NCBI RefSeq assembly: GCF_913774235.1
Contig: NZ_CAJYDW010000003.1
Location: 1-64,000, forward strand
Reading direction: 5' to 3'
From: an uncultured Pseudomonas sp.
GTDB lineage: Bacteria; Pseudomonadota; Gammaproteobacteria; Pseudomonadales; Pseudomonadaceae
DNA length: 64,000 nucleotides
Of this stretch, positions 9,820 to 19,007 are shown in pieces. Numbering within the stretch: position 1 is the stretch's first letter; each line of letters starts with the position of its first letter. The notes beneath the pieces are model-generated. The model did not search any database and was not told the origin of the DNA. It was given only the letters and a program-made list of their open reading frames with translations. A program made the position numbers and the translations under genes.

Positions 9820-12635
9820 GCAATCCACTCAAACAGCTGACGGAACAGGGCCAGGCGGTCTGGCTCGACTTCGTCAGCCGTGAATTCCTCGCCAAGGGCG
9901 AATTACAGACGCTGATCGAGCGGGACGGTCTGACCGGCGTCACCTCCAATCCCTCGATCTTCGAGAAGGCCATGGGCCACGGCAGCGACTACGATGCCAG
10001 CCTCCAGGCCTTCCTGGAAAAGGCCGATGCGGAGCCGGTGGACGTCTACGAACACCTGGCCATCGAAGACATCCAGCAGGCCGCCGACATCCTGCGCCCG
10101 GTCCATGACCGCCTCAAGGGTCGCGACGGCTACGTGAGCCTGGAGGTCTCGCCCTACCTGGCCCTGGATACCCGCGCCACCCTGGAAGAGGCGCGGCGCC
10201 TCTGGCAGGCGGTGGATCGGCCCAACCTGATGGTCAAGGTGCCGGGCACCCCGGAAGGGGCGGTGGCGATCCGCAAGCTGATCGAAGAAGGGATCAACGT
10301 CAACGTGACCCTACTGTTCGATCGCAATGCCTACATGGCCGTGGCGGAAGCCTATATAGCAGGTCTGGAAGCCCGGTTGCATCGCGGTGAAGACATCTCC
10401 CGTCTCGCCAGCGTGGCCAGCTTTTTCATCAGCCGGGTCGATGGCGTGCTGGACAAGCTCATCGACGAGCGCAAAGGCAGCGAGGCTGAACTGGGCGAGC
10501 TACGCGGCAAGATCGCCATCGCCAATGCCAAGCTGGCCTATCAGGACTACCAGCGGCTGATCCAGTCGCCGCGCTGGAAGGTGTTGGAAGCCAAGGGCGC
10601 ACGGCCGCAGCGACTGCTGTGGGCCTCCACCGGCTCCAAGGATCCGGCCTATCCCGATACCCTCTATGTCGATCAGCTAATCGGGCCGGATACCGTCAAC
10701 ACCATGCCGCCCAAGACCCTGGATGCTTTCCGCGACCACGGCACGGCAGCCCCCATGCTCAGTACCGACCTCGAAGCCGCGCAGCGCGTCATCGGTACCG
10801 CGGCACGCCTCGGGCTGGACCTGGATGGCGTGGCCAAGCGGTTGGTCAAGGACGGTGCCCGCCAGTTCGAGGACGCCGCCGATGCCCTGCTCGGCGCTGT
10901 CGGCCAGAAGCGTCTCGACTTCCTGGGTGAGCGCCTGAATAGTGCAGACTATCGCTTGCCCGCGGCATTGAACGAGGCGGTAGAGAAACGTCTCGATGAA
11001 GCCCGTCGTGAAGGCTGGTCGCGTCGCCTTTGGCAGGGCGATGCTTCGCTGTGGACCGGTCGCGACGAGGACCAGTGGGTCGGCTGGCTGGCCGCGGCCC
11101 AGGGTCGACAGGCCGATCCCGCCGCGCTCAATGCCCTGGCCGAAGCCGTTCGCCAGGAAGGCCTGGACACCGTGGTACTGCTGGGCATGGGCGGTTCGAG
11201 CCTGGGGCCGGAAGTACTGGCCAAGACCCTGGGGACCGCCGTAGGCGGGCTTAGCCTCAAGGTGCTCGACTCCACCGATCCGGCGCAAATCGCTGCCCTC
11301 GAAGAGCAGCTGGATCTCGCCAAGACGCTGTTCCTGGTCTCCAGCAAATCCGGCTCCACCCTGGAGCCGGAAATTCTGCGTGCCTATTTCCACCAGGCCG
11401 TCGAGCGGGCATTGGGCGCGGACGAGGTGCAGCGGCGCTTCGTCGCCATCACGGATCCCGGCTCCAAGCTGGAAGCCAGTGCCACGGCCGAGGGCTACCG
11501 CGCCATCTTCCAGGGCGATCCCCATATCGGCGGCCGTTACTCGGTACTGTCGGTGTTCGGCGTGGTGCCCCTGGCCCTGCTCGGTCATTCGGTAGCCGAT
11601 TTCTTCCGGCTGACCCAGCCCATGGTGCTGGCCTGCAGCCCGAGTGCGCCCCCGGCCATCAACCCCGGTATCCGCCTCGGCGTGGTGCTGGGCGAGGCCG
11701 TTCGCGCCGGACGCGACAAGGTGACCCTGATCGCCTCGCCCGGGGTCGCCAGCCTAGGGGCCTGGCTGGAGCAGCTGCTCGCCGAAAGCACCGGCAAGCA
11801 GGGTAAGGGCATCATTCCGGTAGACCTGGAGCCGCTTGGCGAGCCCACTGTCTATGGCACCGATCGAGTATTCGTCAGCTTGGCGCTGGCGAGTGAAGAC
11901 GACGCCGAACGCGACAGTCGCCTGCAGGCCCTGGCTGCGGCTGGGCATCCGGTGGTGGACATCCGTCTGGCACGCGCCGAACTGATCGGCCAGGAGTTCT
12001 TCCGCTGGGAGGTGGCGACCGAAGTAGCCGGTGCCGTCATCGGCATCAATCCCTTCGACCAACCCGACGTGGAGGCCAGCAAGGTCAAGACCCGCGCCCT
12101 TACCGATGGCTACGAACGCGAAGGCCGGCTGGCCGGGGATGAGCCCTTGCTGGAGGAGGGCGACTTGGCGCTGTTCGGCGATGCCGACCTGCAGGGGCAG
12201 GACACCGCCCGCGCGGCGATCAAGGCGCACCTGGCGCGCCTACAGCCTGGCGACTACCTGGCGGTGCTGGCCTATCTCGAGCGCAATGCCGCGCACGAGG
12301 AGGCCTTGGGCGCCATGCGTGATAGCATTCGCGACAGCAAGCGCGTAGCGACCGTCGGCGGCTTCGGCCCCCGCTTTCTGCACTCCACCGGGCAGGCCTA
12401 CAAGGGCGGCCCCAACTCGGGGGTGTTCATCCAGATTACCGCCGATGCCCAGAACGACCTGGAGATTCCAGGGCGGAGCCTGAGCTTTGGTGTCGTCGAG
12501 GCCGCCCAGGCCAAAGGCGACCTCGAGGTGCTGGCCGAACGGGGACGGCGCTACCTGCGCGTGCATATCAAGGGCGGCGACATCGACGCCGGCCTGCAAC
12601 AAATCGTCGAACTGGTCGAGGCGGCGGTCGCCTGA
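9816..12635 (+). CDS. tal-pgi: Bifunctional transaldolase / glucose-6-phosphate isomerase
   Basis: This single 939-residue protein joins two cytosolic sugar-phosphate enzymes. Residues 1 to about 370 are transaldolase: GVTSNPSIFEKA near the N-terminus and Schiff-base Lys141 in LMVKVPGTPEG. Residues from about 395 to 939 are phosphoglucose isomerase: LLGMGGSSLGPEV, the phosphate-binding SSKSGSTLEPE and GGRYSVLSVFG. The codons are continuous with no internal stop, so this is a real fusion. Fused Tal-Pgi proteins are known from acetic acid bacteria and a few other groups; common Pseudomonas models carry separate tal and pgi genes. It overlaps tkt by four bases and gnd begins 18 bases after it, preceded by AAGGAG. 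Confidence 0.95.
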
Positions 12636-12653
12636 CCTCAAGGAGTCATCAGC

Positions 12654-13631
12654 ATGCAATTGGGAATCATCGGACTGGGCCGCATGGGCGGCAACATCGC
12701 ACGGCGTTTGATGAAGCATGGGCATGAAGTCGCGGTCTACGACCGCAGTGCCGAAACCGTGGCCGGCCTCGGCAAGGAAGGCGCCATCACCGCCGACGGC
12801 CTGGATGGCGTCATCGCCGCCCTGGCGCAGCCCCGTGCCATTTGGGTCATGCTGCCCGCTGGCGAGCCGACCGAGCAGACCATCGCCGAGCTGGCCGACC
12901 GCCTGGCTCCGGGCGACGTCATCATCGATGGCGGTAACACCTACTACAAGGACGATATCCGGCGCGCCAAGACCCTGGCTGAGAAGGGCATCGACTATGT
13001 CGACGTCGGCACCTCCGGTGGCGTCTGGGGTCTGGAACGCGGCTACTGCATGATGATCGGCGGCAAGTCGGAAGCCGTCGAGCGCCTGGAACCCATCTTC
13101 GAAGCCCTGGCCCCCGGCTATGGCAGCATCGAGCGTACCAAGGGTCGCAACGCCCCTGACGAGCGTGCCGAGCGTGGCTACATCTTCACCGGTCCGGCCG
13201 GCTCCGGCCACTTCGTCAAGATGGTGCACAACGGCATCGAATACGGCCTGATGCAGGCCTACGCCGAAGGCTTCGACATCCTCAAGATGAAGAACAGCGA
13301 CAAGCTGCCGGAAGACGAGCGCTTCGACCTGGACCTGGCCGACATCGCCGAAGTCTGGCGCCGTGGCAGCGTAGTGTCGTCCTGGCTGCTGGACCTGACC
13401 GCCCAGGCGCTGGCCGGTGACGTCGCCCTGGAGAAATTCTCCGGCTCCGTCGCCGACAGCGGCGAAGGTCGCTGGACCATCGAAGCGGCCATCGAGGAAG
13501 CGGTGCCGGTCAATGTCCTGTCCGCCGCCCTCTATGCGCGCTTCCGTTCCCGCCAGCAAGCCACCTATGCCGACAAACTGCTGTCGGCCATGAGATTCGG
13601 CTTCGGCGGTCACGTCGAAATCCCGCAATAA
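12654..13631 (+). CDS. gnd: 6-phosphogluconate dehydrogenase, decarboxylating (short GntZ type)
   Basis: The enzyme oxidises and decarboxylates 6-phosphogluconate to ribulose-5-phosphate. The 325-residue protein belongs to the short class (about 300-340 residues, often NAD-preferring) rather than the 470-residue enteric class. It has a Rossmann motif [11 protein letters not shown], the substrate loop [19 protein letters not shown] and the catalytic Lys/Asn region [18 protein letters not shown] precedes the ATG. P. aeruginosa lacks this enzyme, whereas P. putida has the similar gntZ next to a zwf paralogue; here too zwf follows. Cofactor preference cannot be decided from sequence reading alone. 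Confidence 0.95.
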   Translation: MQLGIIGLGRMGGNIARRLMKHGHEVAVYDRSAETVAGLGKEGAITADGLDGVIAALAQPRAIWVMLPAGEPTEQTIAELADRLAPGDVIIDGGNTYYKDDIRRAKTLAEKGIDYVDVGTSGGVWGLERGYCMMIGGKSEAVERLEPIFEALAPGYGSIERTKGRNAPDERAERGYIFTGPAGSGHFVKMVHNGIEYGLMQAYAEGFDILKMKNSDKLPEDERFDLDLADIAEVWRRGSVVSSWLLDLTAQALAGDVALEKFSGSVADSGEGRWTIEAAIEEAVPVNVLSAALYARFRSRQQATYADKLLSAMRFGFGGHVEIPQ

Positions 13632-13714
13632 ACCCCTGGCCGTTCCCCTGTGGAGCGGCCACGGGCCGCGTCGCGGGGGACGGCACCAGCCGCCCTCGTG
13701 GCTAAGGCCCTGTC

Positions 13715-15271
13715 ATGACCGAGTCTCCTGCCGTCACCCCCAGTACCGCTCCCCAAGAGCGACGTTCCTGCACCAAAGCCCCCACCGCACCGCCGGCCAC
13801 GCTCTTCCTGTTCGGGGCCAATGGCGATCTGGTGAAGCGGCTGCTGATCCCCTCGCTGTACAACCTCCTGCGTGACGGTCTGCTCGACGACCGCACCCAG
13901 ATCATCGGCGTCGATCACAACCCCAACACCGACGAAGGCTTCGCCGATCGGCTGGAGGCCTTCATCCGCGACCAGGCCGAAGCCAAGGGCAAGTCCCGCG
14001 ACGAGGCCCTGGATGCCGATCTCTGGGGCCAGCTGCGCGGGCGCATCCGCTATCTGCAGGGCGACTTCCTCGAAGACGCCACCTACCAGGCGGTGGGCGA
14101 GCGCATCGCCCAGGCCGAGACCGACAACGCCGTCTTCTACCTGGCCACCGCCGCGCGCTTCTTTGGCGACGTCGCCGAGCACCTGGGCAAGGCCGGGCTG
14201 CTGGAAGAGCGTGAAGACGCCTACCGCCGGCTGGTGGTGGAAAAGCCCTTCGGCGCCGACCTGGCCAGCGCCCAGGCACTCAACCAGCGCCTGCTGGCCA
14301 ATATGGAGGAGAAGCAGATCTATCGGATCGACCACTACCTGGGCAAGGAGACGGTACAGAACATCCTGGTCAGCCGGTTCTCCAACGCCCTGTTCGAGTC
14401 GTTCTGGAACAACCACTACATCGACCACGTACAGATCACCGCGGCCGAAACCGTGGGCGTGGAGTCGCGCGGCGATTTCTACGAGAAGACCGGCACCCTG
14501 AGGGACATGGTGCCCAACCACCTGTTTCAGCTGCTAGCCATGGTCGCCATGGAGCCACCGGCCTCCTTCAATGCCACCTCGGTGCGCGACGAAAAGGCCA
14601 AGGTGGTCGGTGCCATCCGCCCCCAGACCACCGAAGAAGCCCTGGCCAACTCGGTACGCGGCCAATATGCCGCCGGGACGATGAACGACAAGCCCGTCAA
14701 AGGCTATCGCGAGGAAGAACGGGTCGATCCCGAGAGCCAGACCGAGACCTATGTGGCGCTCAAGCTGTTCGTCGACAACTGGCGCTGGGCCGGCGTGCCC
14801 TTCTACCTGCGCACCGGCAAGCGCCTGACCGCTCGGGACACCGAGATCGCCATCTGCTTCAAGCACGCGCCCTATGCCCAGTTCCGCGATACCAAGATCG
14901 ACCGGATGCGACCCAACTATCTGATCATCCAGATCCAGCCCGACGAAGGCATGTGGTTCGATTTCCACGCCAAGCGTCCGGGGCCTTTGGTCGAACTGGA
15001 GAACATCCGCATGGGCTTCGCCTATAGCGACTTCTTCGAGATGCAGCCCTCCACCGGCTACGAAACGCTGATCTACGACTCCCTGATCGGTGACCAGACC
15101 CTGTTCCAGCGCGCCGACAACATCGAGAACGGCTGGCGCGCCGTGCAACCCTTCCTCGACGCCTGGAAACAGGGTGGCGAGGTGGAAAACTATGCTGCGG
15201 GCAGTGCCGGTCCCACCGGTGCCGATGAACTGTTGAAGAAGGACGGCCGCTCATGGCATCCGCTGACCTGA
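13715..15271 (+). CDS. zwf: Glucose-6-phosphate 1-dehydrogenase
   Basis: Zwf oxidises glucose-6-phosphate to 6-phosphogluconolactone with reduction of NAD(P)+. The 518-residue product has an N-terminal nucleotide motif LFLFGANGDLVKRLL (where many family members read GASGDL) and the active-site motif RIDHYLGKETVQN containing the catalytic His and Lys. The first 28 residues are a proline/serine-rich extension unlike the core, so a later start is conceivable, but no better in-frame ATG with a ribosome site precedes the core. It lies 83 bases after gnd and overlaps the next gene by 19 bases. The substitution pattern resembles the ZwfB-type paralogue paired with gntZ in P. putida. Confidence 0.94.
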   Translation: MTESPAVTPSTAPQERRSCTKAPTAPPATLFLFGANGDLVKRLLIPSLYNLLRDGLLDDRTQIIGVDHNPNTDEGFADRLEAFIRDQAEAKGKSRDEALDADLWGQLRGRIRYLQGDFLEDATYQAVGERIAQAETDNAVFYLATAARFFGDVAEHLGKAGLLEEREDAYRRLVVEKPFGADLASAQALNQRLLANMEEKQIYRIDHYLGKETVQNILVSRFSNALFESFWNNHYIDHVQITAAETVGVESRGDFYEKTGTLRDMVPNHLFQLLAMVAMEPPASFNATSVRDEKAKVVGAIRPQTTEEALANSVRGQYAAGTMNDKPVKGYREEERVDPESQTETYVALKLFVDNWRWAGVPFYLRTGKRLTARDTEIAICFKHAPYAQFRDTKIDRMRPNYLIIQIQPDEGMWFDFHAKRPGPLVELENIRMGFAYSDFFEMQPSTGYETLIYDSLIGDQTLFQRADNIENGWRAVQPFLDAWKQGGEVENYAAGSAGPTGADELLKKDGRSWHPLT

Positions 15272-16071
15272 TCCCCATCGACCTGCTGGTGTCGGATATC
15301 GACGGCACCCTGGTGCGTGACGACAAGAGCCTGAGCGAGGCGGTGATCGCGGCCGTCCAGCGGCTACAGACCGCCGGCAAAGCCATCACCCTGGTAAGCA
15401 GTCGTCCGCCGCGGGCACTGCTGCCGTTGGTGCAGCGACTCGGCATCCGCCAGCCGGTCGCCGGCTTCAACGGTGGCAACCTGGTGGAGGCGGATGGGAA
15501 GCTGATCCGCGCCCATCGCCTGGCCGAGCAGGTGACGCGCCAGGTACTGGAGCGCTTGGAACAGGAGGCCTTCGAGGTCTGGGTGTTCGCCGACGACCTC
15601 TGGCTGACGCGCGATCCCGAGGGTCCCTATGTGCCTCGGGAAACCCGCGCCCTGGGCTATGGGCCGACGGTGGTCGACTCCTTCGAGCCCTATCTGGACC
15701 GGGTCGACAAGATCGTCGCGGCCGGCAGCGATCACGCCGGCCTCGAAGCCCTGGAAGGCGAGCTGGCCGAGCGACTGGGGGAGGGCGCCACGGTGTTGCG
15801 CTCCCAGCTCTACTACCTCGACATCACCCACCCCAAGGCCAACAAGGGTGACGCCCTGATCGAACTGGCCCAGGCCGCGGGCGTCCCTGTGGCGCGCACG
15901 GCGGCCATCGGTGACGGCAGCAACGACGTCCCCATGTTCCGCCAGGCCGGCCTGGCCATCGCTATGGGCCAGGCTGGGGCAGCGGTGCGGGAGGCGGCCG
16001 ACCGGGTGACTGCCAGCAACCAGGAGGACGGCGTGGCCGTGGCCATCGATAGGTGGATTCTGGGGAGCTGA
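15253..16071 (+). CDS. Cof-type HAD-family hydrolase (sugar phosphatase-like)
   Basis: A 272-residue haloacid-dehalogenase hydrolase of the Cof/IIB class. It shows motif I SDIDGTLVRDD (nucleophile and acid Asp), motif II VSSRP, a C2B cap in the middle, and motifs III/IV in KANKGDAL and AIGDGSNDVPMF. Such enzymes dephosphorylate sugar phosphates, nucleotide monophosphates or cofactors. The gene overlaps zwf by 19 bases and closes the operon, in the place where a 6-phosphogluconolactonase (pgl) gene is often found. A sugar-phosphate substrate, perhaps a damaged or excess pathway intermediate, is an inference from position; the sequence does not identify the substrate. Confidence 0.88.
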   Translation: MASADLIPIDLLVSDIDGTLVRDDKSLSEAVIAAVQRLQTAGKAITLVSSRPPRALLPLVQRLGIRQPVAGFNGGNLVEADGKLIRAHRLAEQVTRQVLERLEQEAFEVWVFADDLWLTRDPEGPYVPRETRALGYGPTVVDSFEPYLDRVDKIVAAGSDHAGLEALEGELAERLGEGATVLRSQLYYLDITHPKANKGDALIELAQAAGVPVARTAAIGDGSNDVPMFRQAGLAIAMGQAGAAVREAADRVTASNQEDGVAVAIDRWILGS

Positions 16072-16098
16072 GGTGCCCGCCTTCCGGGCTTCGCTGCG

Positions 16099-16202
16099 CT
16101 CAACCTAACCTACGCGATTCGGTAGGTCGGGTTGAAGCAGCTCCATCTCCGAAGCTCGACCGTACGCCCCCTCTCCCTCCGGGAGAGGGCCGGGGTGAGG
16201 GC
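16099..16202. repeat. Intergenic repeat-like hairpins between convergent genes
   Basis: Two dyads lie between the HAD gene and the convergent lysR. The first pairs 16099-16113 with 16122-16136 (12 of 15 positions; the core reads GTAGGTCGGGTTGAA). The second is CCCTCTCCC (16169-16177), TCC, GGGAGAGGG (16181-16189) followed by CCGGGGTGAGGG. Elements with these cores are common dispersed intergenic repeats in GC-rich gammaproteobacterial genomes. They may serve as a bidirectional transcription end. Confidence 0.6.
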
Positions 16203-16217
16203 AACCCAACCTCGTAT

Positions 16218-17120
16218 CTACCCCTCGATCTCCTCCCGATACCCCCGTACCAGCTCCACCAACGCCCGCAGCTTGGGCGCCAGGTTGTGCCGGCTCGGAT
16301 AATAGAGATAGAACCCCGGGAAGGGCGGTAGATAGTCCTCCAGCACCTGCTCCAGCTCACCGCGTTCCAGGTAGGGCCGGAAGGTGTCCTCCATGCCGAA
16401 GGTGATGCCGCCGCCAGCCAGGGCCGTGCGGATCATCAGCAACATGTCGTTGGTGGTGATCCGCGGTGATACCGCCACGTCGAAGGCCCGGCCTGCCTCG
16501 CTGAATTCCCAGCGCCAGGGTGCTACCTCCGGTGCCGGGCGCCAACCGATGCAGCGGTGCTCGGCCAGCTCGCGCGGGTGGGTCGGGCGGCCATGACGGG
16601 TGAAATAGGCCGGGGTCGCCACCGCCACCTCGCGCTGCGGACCGGTCACCGGGATGGCCACCATGTCCTGCTCGATCACCTCGCCGAGCCGTACCCCGGC
16701 ATCGAAGCCGCGCTCGACGATATCGAATTCCTCGTCGGTGACGGTGATGTCCAGGGTCACCTCGGGATAGGCCTCGACGAAGCGCGCCAGCAGCGGGCCA
16801 TCGAGAAAGCGTTCGGCGATGGAGGTGACCGCGACCCGCAAGAGACCTCGGGGCGGTCCGGCGGAACTGGCGTCTTCCAGCGCCCCGAGCAGACCGCCCA
16901 GGGGCCCGGCGACCTGGCGGTGCAGGCGCTCGCCGGCCTCGGTAAGGCGCACACTGCGCGTGGTGCGTTGGACCAGCGAAGTGCCCAGCTCGTCTTCCAG
17001 GCGGCGCATGGCCTGGCTCACCGCGGAGCGGCTGACGCCCAGGCGATCGGCCGCCACGCGAAAGTTTGCCGCCGTGGCGACCACCACGAAGACCTTGAGC
17101 AGATTCAGATCCGTCGCCAT
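16218..17120 (-). CDS. LysR-family transcriptional regulator
   Basis: A 300-residue LysR regulator: winged HTH at residues 5-65 (NFRVAADRLGVSRSAVSQAMRRLEDELG) and an effector-binding domain from about 90 to 290. The family members closest in style (GGITFGMEDTFRPYLERGEL, PGFYLYYPSRHN) are commonly beside short-chain dehydrogenases or oxidoreductases that they control. It is transcribed divergently from the SDR gene at 17267, and a palindromic candidate operator lies in the 146-base gap. The effector is unknown. Confidence 0.9.
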   Translation of the reverse strand: MATDLNLLKVFVVVATAANFRVAADRLGVSRSAVSQAMRRLEDELGTSLVQRTTRSVRLTEAGERLHRQVAGPLGGLLGALEDASSAGPPRGLLRVAVTSIAERFLDGPLLARFVEAYPEVTLDITVTDEEFDIVERGFDAGVRLGEVIEQDMVAIPVTGPQREVAVATPAYFTRHGRPTHPRELAEHRCIGWRPAPEVAPWRWEFSEAGRAFDVAVSPRITTNDMLLMIRTALAGGGITFGMEDTFRPYLERGELEQVLEDYLPPFPGFYLYYPSRHNLAPKLRALVELVRGYREEIEG

Positions 17121-17132
17121 TGATAAGTCCGG

Positions 17133-17149
17133 CTAACCACGTTGGTCAG
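17133..17149. promoter_or_regulatory. Candidate LysR operator in the lysR-SDR gap
   Basis: CTAACCA-CGT-TGGTCAG is a dyad with six of seven paired bases, 12 bases from the lysR start codon. It is flanked by a wider inverted repeat, TGATAA (17121-17126) and TTATCA (17161-17166). Divergent LysR regulators usually bind such dyads with a T-N11-A core. Confidence 0.4.
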
Positions 17150-17266
17150 TAATAGGGGAGTTATCACGACAATGAGCGCTCGCTAAGGTGGTGGCAAGCC
17201 TGGAAGGGCACGCAGCCGACCAGCAGACGGTCCAGGCAATCCACCCCATTTCGAGAGGAACACTCC

Positions 17267-17995
17267 ATGGCTATCGACAAAGTCGTACTCATCACCGGCG
17301 CCTCCAGCGGTATAGGCGCGGGTATCGCCCGCGAACTGGGCGCGGCCGGTTGCAAGCTGCTGCTTGGCGCGCGCCGCCGCGAACGACTAGAGGCCCTGGC
17401 GGCCGAGATCAACGCCGCGGGTGGCGAGGCCGCCTGCCGCCGGCTGGACGTCACCGACACCGCCGACGTAGCCGCCTTCGCCGCAGCGGCGCGCGAACGC
17501 TGGGGGCGGGTGGACGTCATCGTCAACAATGCCGGCATCATGCCGCTGTCGCCCCTGGCCTCGCTCAAGACCGAGGAGTGGATGCAGATGGTCGACGTCA
17601 ACATCAAGGGCGTGCTCAACGGTATCGCCGCGGTGCTGCCGGAATTCACCGCGCGCGGCGCCGGCCACGTCATCAACCTGGGCTCCATTGGCGCCCTGTC
17701 GGTGGTGCCCACGGCGGCGGTCTATTGCGCTACCAAGCATGCGGTGCGGGCGATCTCGGAAGGGCTGCGCCAGGAGCGGAACGACCTAAGGGTCACCTGT
17801 ATCCATCCGGGCGTGGTGGAAAGCGAATTGGCCGGTACCATCACCGATCCCGCGGCGCGGGCGATGATGGACAGCTACCGCGCCATCGCCCTGCAGCCCG
17901 ACGCCATCGCCCGGGCGGTGCGCTATGCCATCGAGCAGCCGGACGACGTGGACGTCAACGAGATCGTCATCCGCCCGACCCGCAGCGCCAACTAG
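17267..17995 (+). CDS. Short-chain dehydrogenase/reductase (classical SDR)
   Basis: A 242-residue classical SDR with the cofactor motif TGASSGIGAGIA near the N-terminus, NNAGIMP, the catalytic Ser in NLGSIGAL and the YxxxK pair in YCATKHAVRA. A basic GARRRER stretch after the second strand suggests NADPH preference. GAGAGGAAC precedes the ATG. Proteins of this type are often annotated as clavaldehyde-dehydrogenase-like (YdfG-like) oxidoreductases; the natural substrate cannot be read from sequence. It is probably controlled by the divergent LysR regulator. Its stop codon overlaps the stop of the convergent bauR-like gene. Confidence 0.9.
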   Translation: MAIDKVVLITGASSGIGAGIARELGAAGCKLLLGARRRERLEALAAEINAAGGEAACRRLDVTDTADVAAFAAAARERWGRVDVIVNNAGIMPLSPLASLKTEEWMQMVDVNIKGVLNGIAAVLPEFTARGAGHVINLGSIGALSVVPTAAVYCATKHAVRAISEGLRQERNDLRVTCIHPGVVESELAGTITDPAARAMMDSYRAIALQPDAIARAVRYAIEQPDDVDVNEIVIRPTRSAN

Positions 17996-18906
17996 ACGGT
18001 TTCGGCCAGGGCTTCGAGAAAGCGTTCCAGCACCAGGTTCGGTCGCCGGCCCTTGCGGGTGACGGCGGCCAGCGTGGTGTCGAAATGGAAGCGTTCGGGA
18101 TTCAGGGCGCGCAACTGGCCCTGCACCACCCAGGGTTGGGCGACGTGGTCGGGCAGATAGCCGATATAGCAGCCGGTGAGGATGAGAAAGGCCACACCCT
18201 CGCGATCCGACGCCCGCGCCGTGCAGTTCAGCGCGGCATGGCGCTCATGGCCATCCTGGTTGAGCAGATGGTTGGGGCCGACGGCGTCCTGAGCGGCCAG
18301 GAGGCTTTCGTCCAGCTCGGCATCGGCCCTCTCGAACAGCGGATGGGTGCGGCTGCAATAGAGCAGGGCGCGCTCTTCGTAGAGCGGCAGGTACTCGAGG
18401 CCGGCCAGGGCGTTGATCAGCGGCAGCACGCCCAGGTGCAGATGGCCGTCCAGCACGCCGGTCTCGATCTCGCCGGGCAGGGTCATGCCGATGTTCACCA
18501 CCACCCCGGGCGCGGCGCGCTTGAGCGCGGCCAGGGCATGGGTGATGCGCATGCGCGGCTGGGTCACCAGGTTGTTGATGATGCCCAGGTTCAGCTCGCC
18601 GCGCAGGTGCTGGTGCAGCTGGTTGACCTCGCTGCGAAAGCCTTCTAGGGCGGCGAATAGCGACTGACTGGCCTTGAGCACCTCACGACCTTCGTCGGTC
18701 AGGGAAAAGCCGGCGCGGCCACGCTGGCAGAGGCGCATGCCCAGGCGCTTTTCCAAATCGTTCATGTGCAGGCTGATGGCCGAGCGGGTGATACCCAGCC
18801 GACCCTCGGCGGCGCTGAAGCTGCCGCACTCCACCACGGTCTTGAATAGCCGCAGCAGGCGGATCTCGAAATCGCCGACCTGGGCGAGGGCAGGGTGACG
18901 AGCCAT
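17992..18906 (-). CDS. bauR: BauR-like LysR-family regulator of beta-alanine catabolism
   Basis: A 304-residue LysR regulator with an N-terminal HTH (SFSAAEGRLGITRSAISLHMNDLEKRLG) and a substrate-binding domain. It is divergent from bauA, the same arrangement as bauR (PA0133)-bauA (PA0132) in P. aeruginosa, where BauR activates the beta-alanine genes; the name rests mainly on this context. I chose the ATG at 18906 (MARHPALAQ) because GGAAAG lies about ten bases upstream; an in-frame start at 18972 would add 22 residues and eat into the intergenic operator region. The gap to bauA carries several GAGTC half-sites. Confidence 0.8.
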   Translation of the reverse strand: MARHPALAQVGDFEIRLLRLFKTVVECGSFSAAEGRLGITRSAISLHMNDLEKRLGMRLCQRGRAGFSLTDEGREVLKASQSLFAALEGFRSEVNQLHQHLRGELNLGIINNLVTQPRMRITHALAALKRAAPGVVVNIGMTLPGEIETGVLDGHLHLGVLPLINALAGLEYLPLYEERALLYCSRTHPLFERADAELDESLLAAQDAVGPNHLLNQDGHERHAALNCTARASDREGVAFLILTGCYIGYLPDHVAQPWVVQGQLRALNPERFHFDTTLAAVTRKGRRPNLVLERFLEALAETV

Positions 18907-18957
18907 TGCGTGAGTCTTTCCATACCTGAGCGCAAGAAGATCGTACTTTAACTCATC

Positions 18958-18992
18958 CGAGTCCGGTCGCATCCTGCGAGTCTCGTCGACTC
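18958..18992. promoter_or_regulatory. GAGTC repeats, candidate BauR operator
   Basis: CGAGTC occurs at 18958-18963 and 18977-18982, 19 bases apart, and GAGTC-TCGTC-GACTC forms a perfect dyad at 18978-18992, just before the bauA ribosome site. Another GAGTC is at 18912-18916. The clustering in the divergent gap suggests regulator binding. Confidence 0.4.
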
Positions 18993-19007
18993 CTCGGATG
19001 GACCGCC

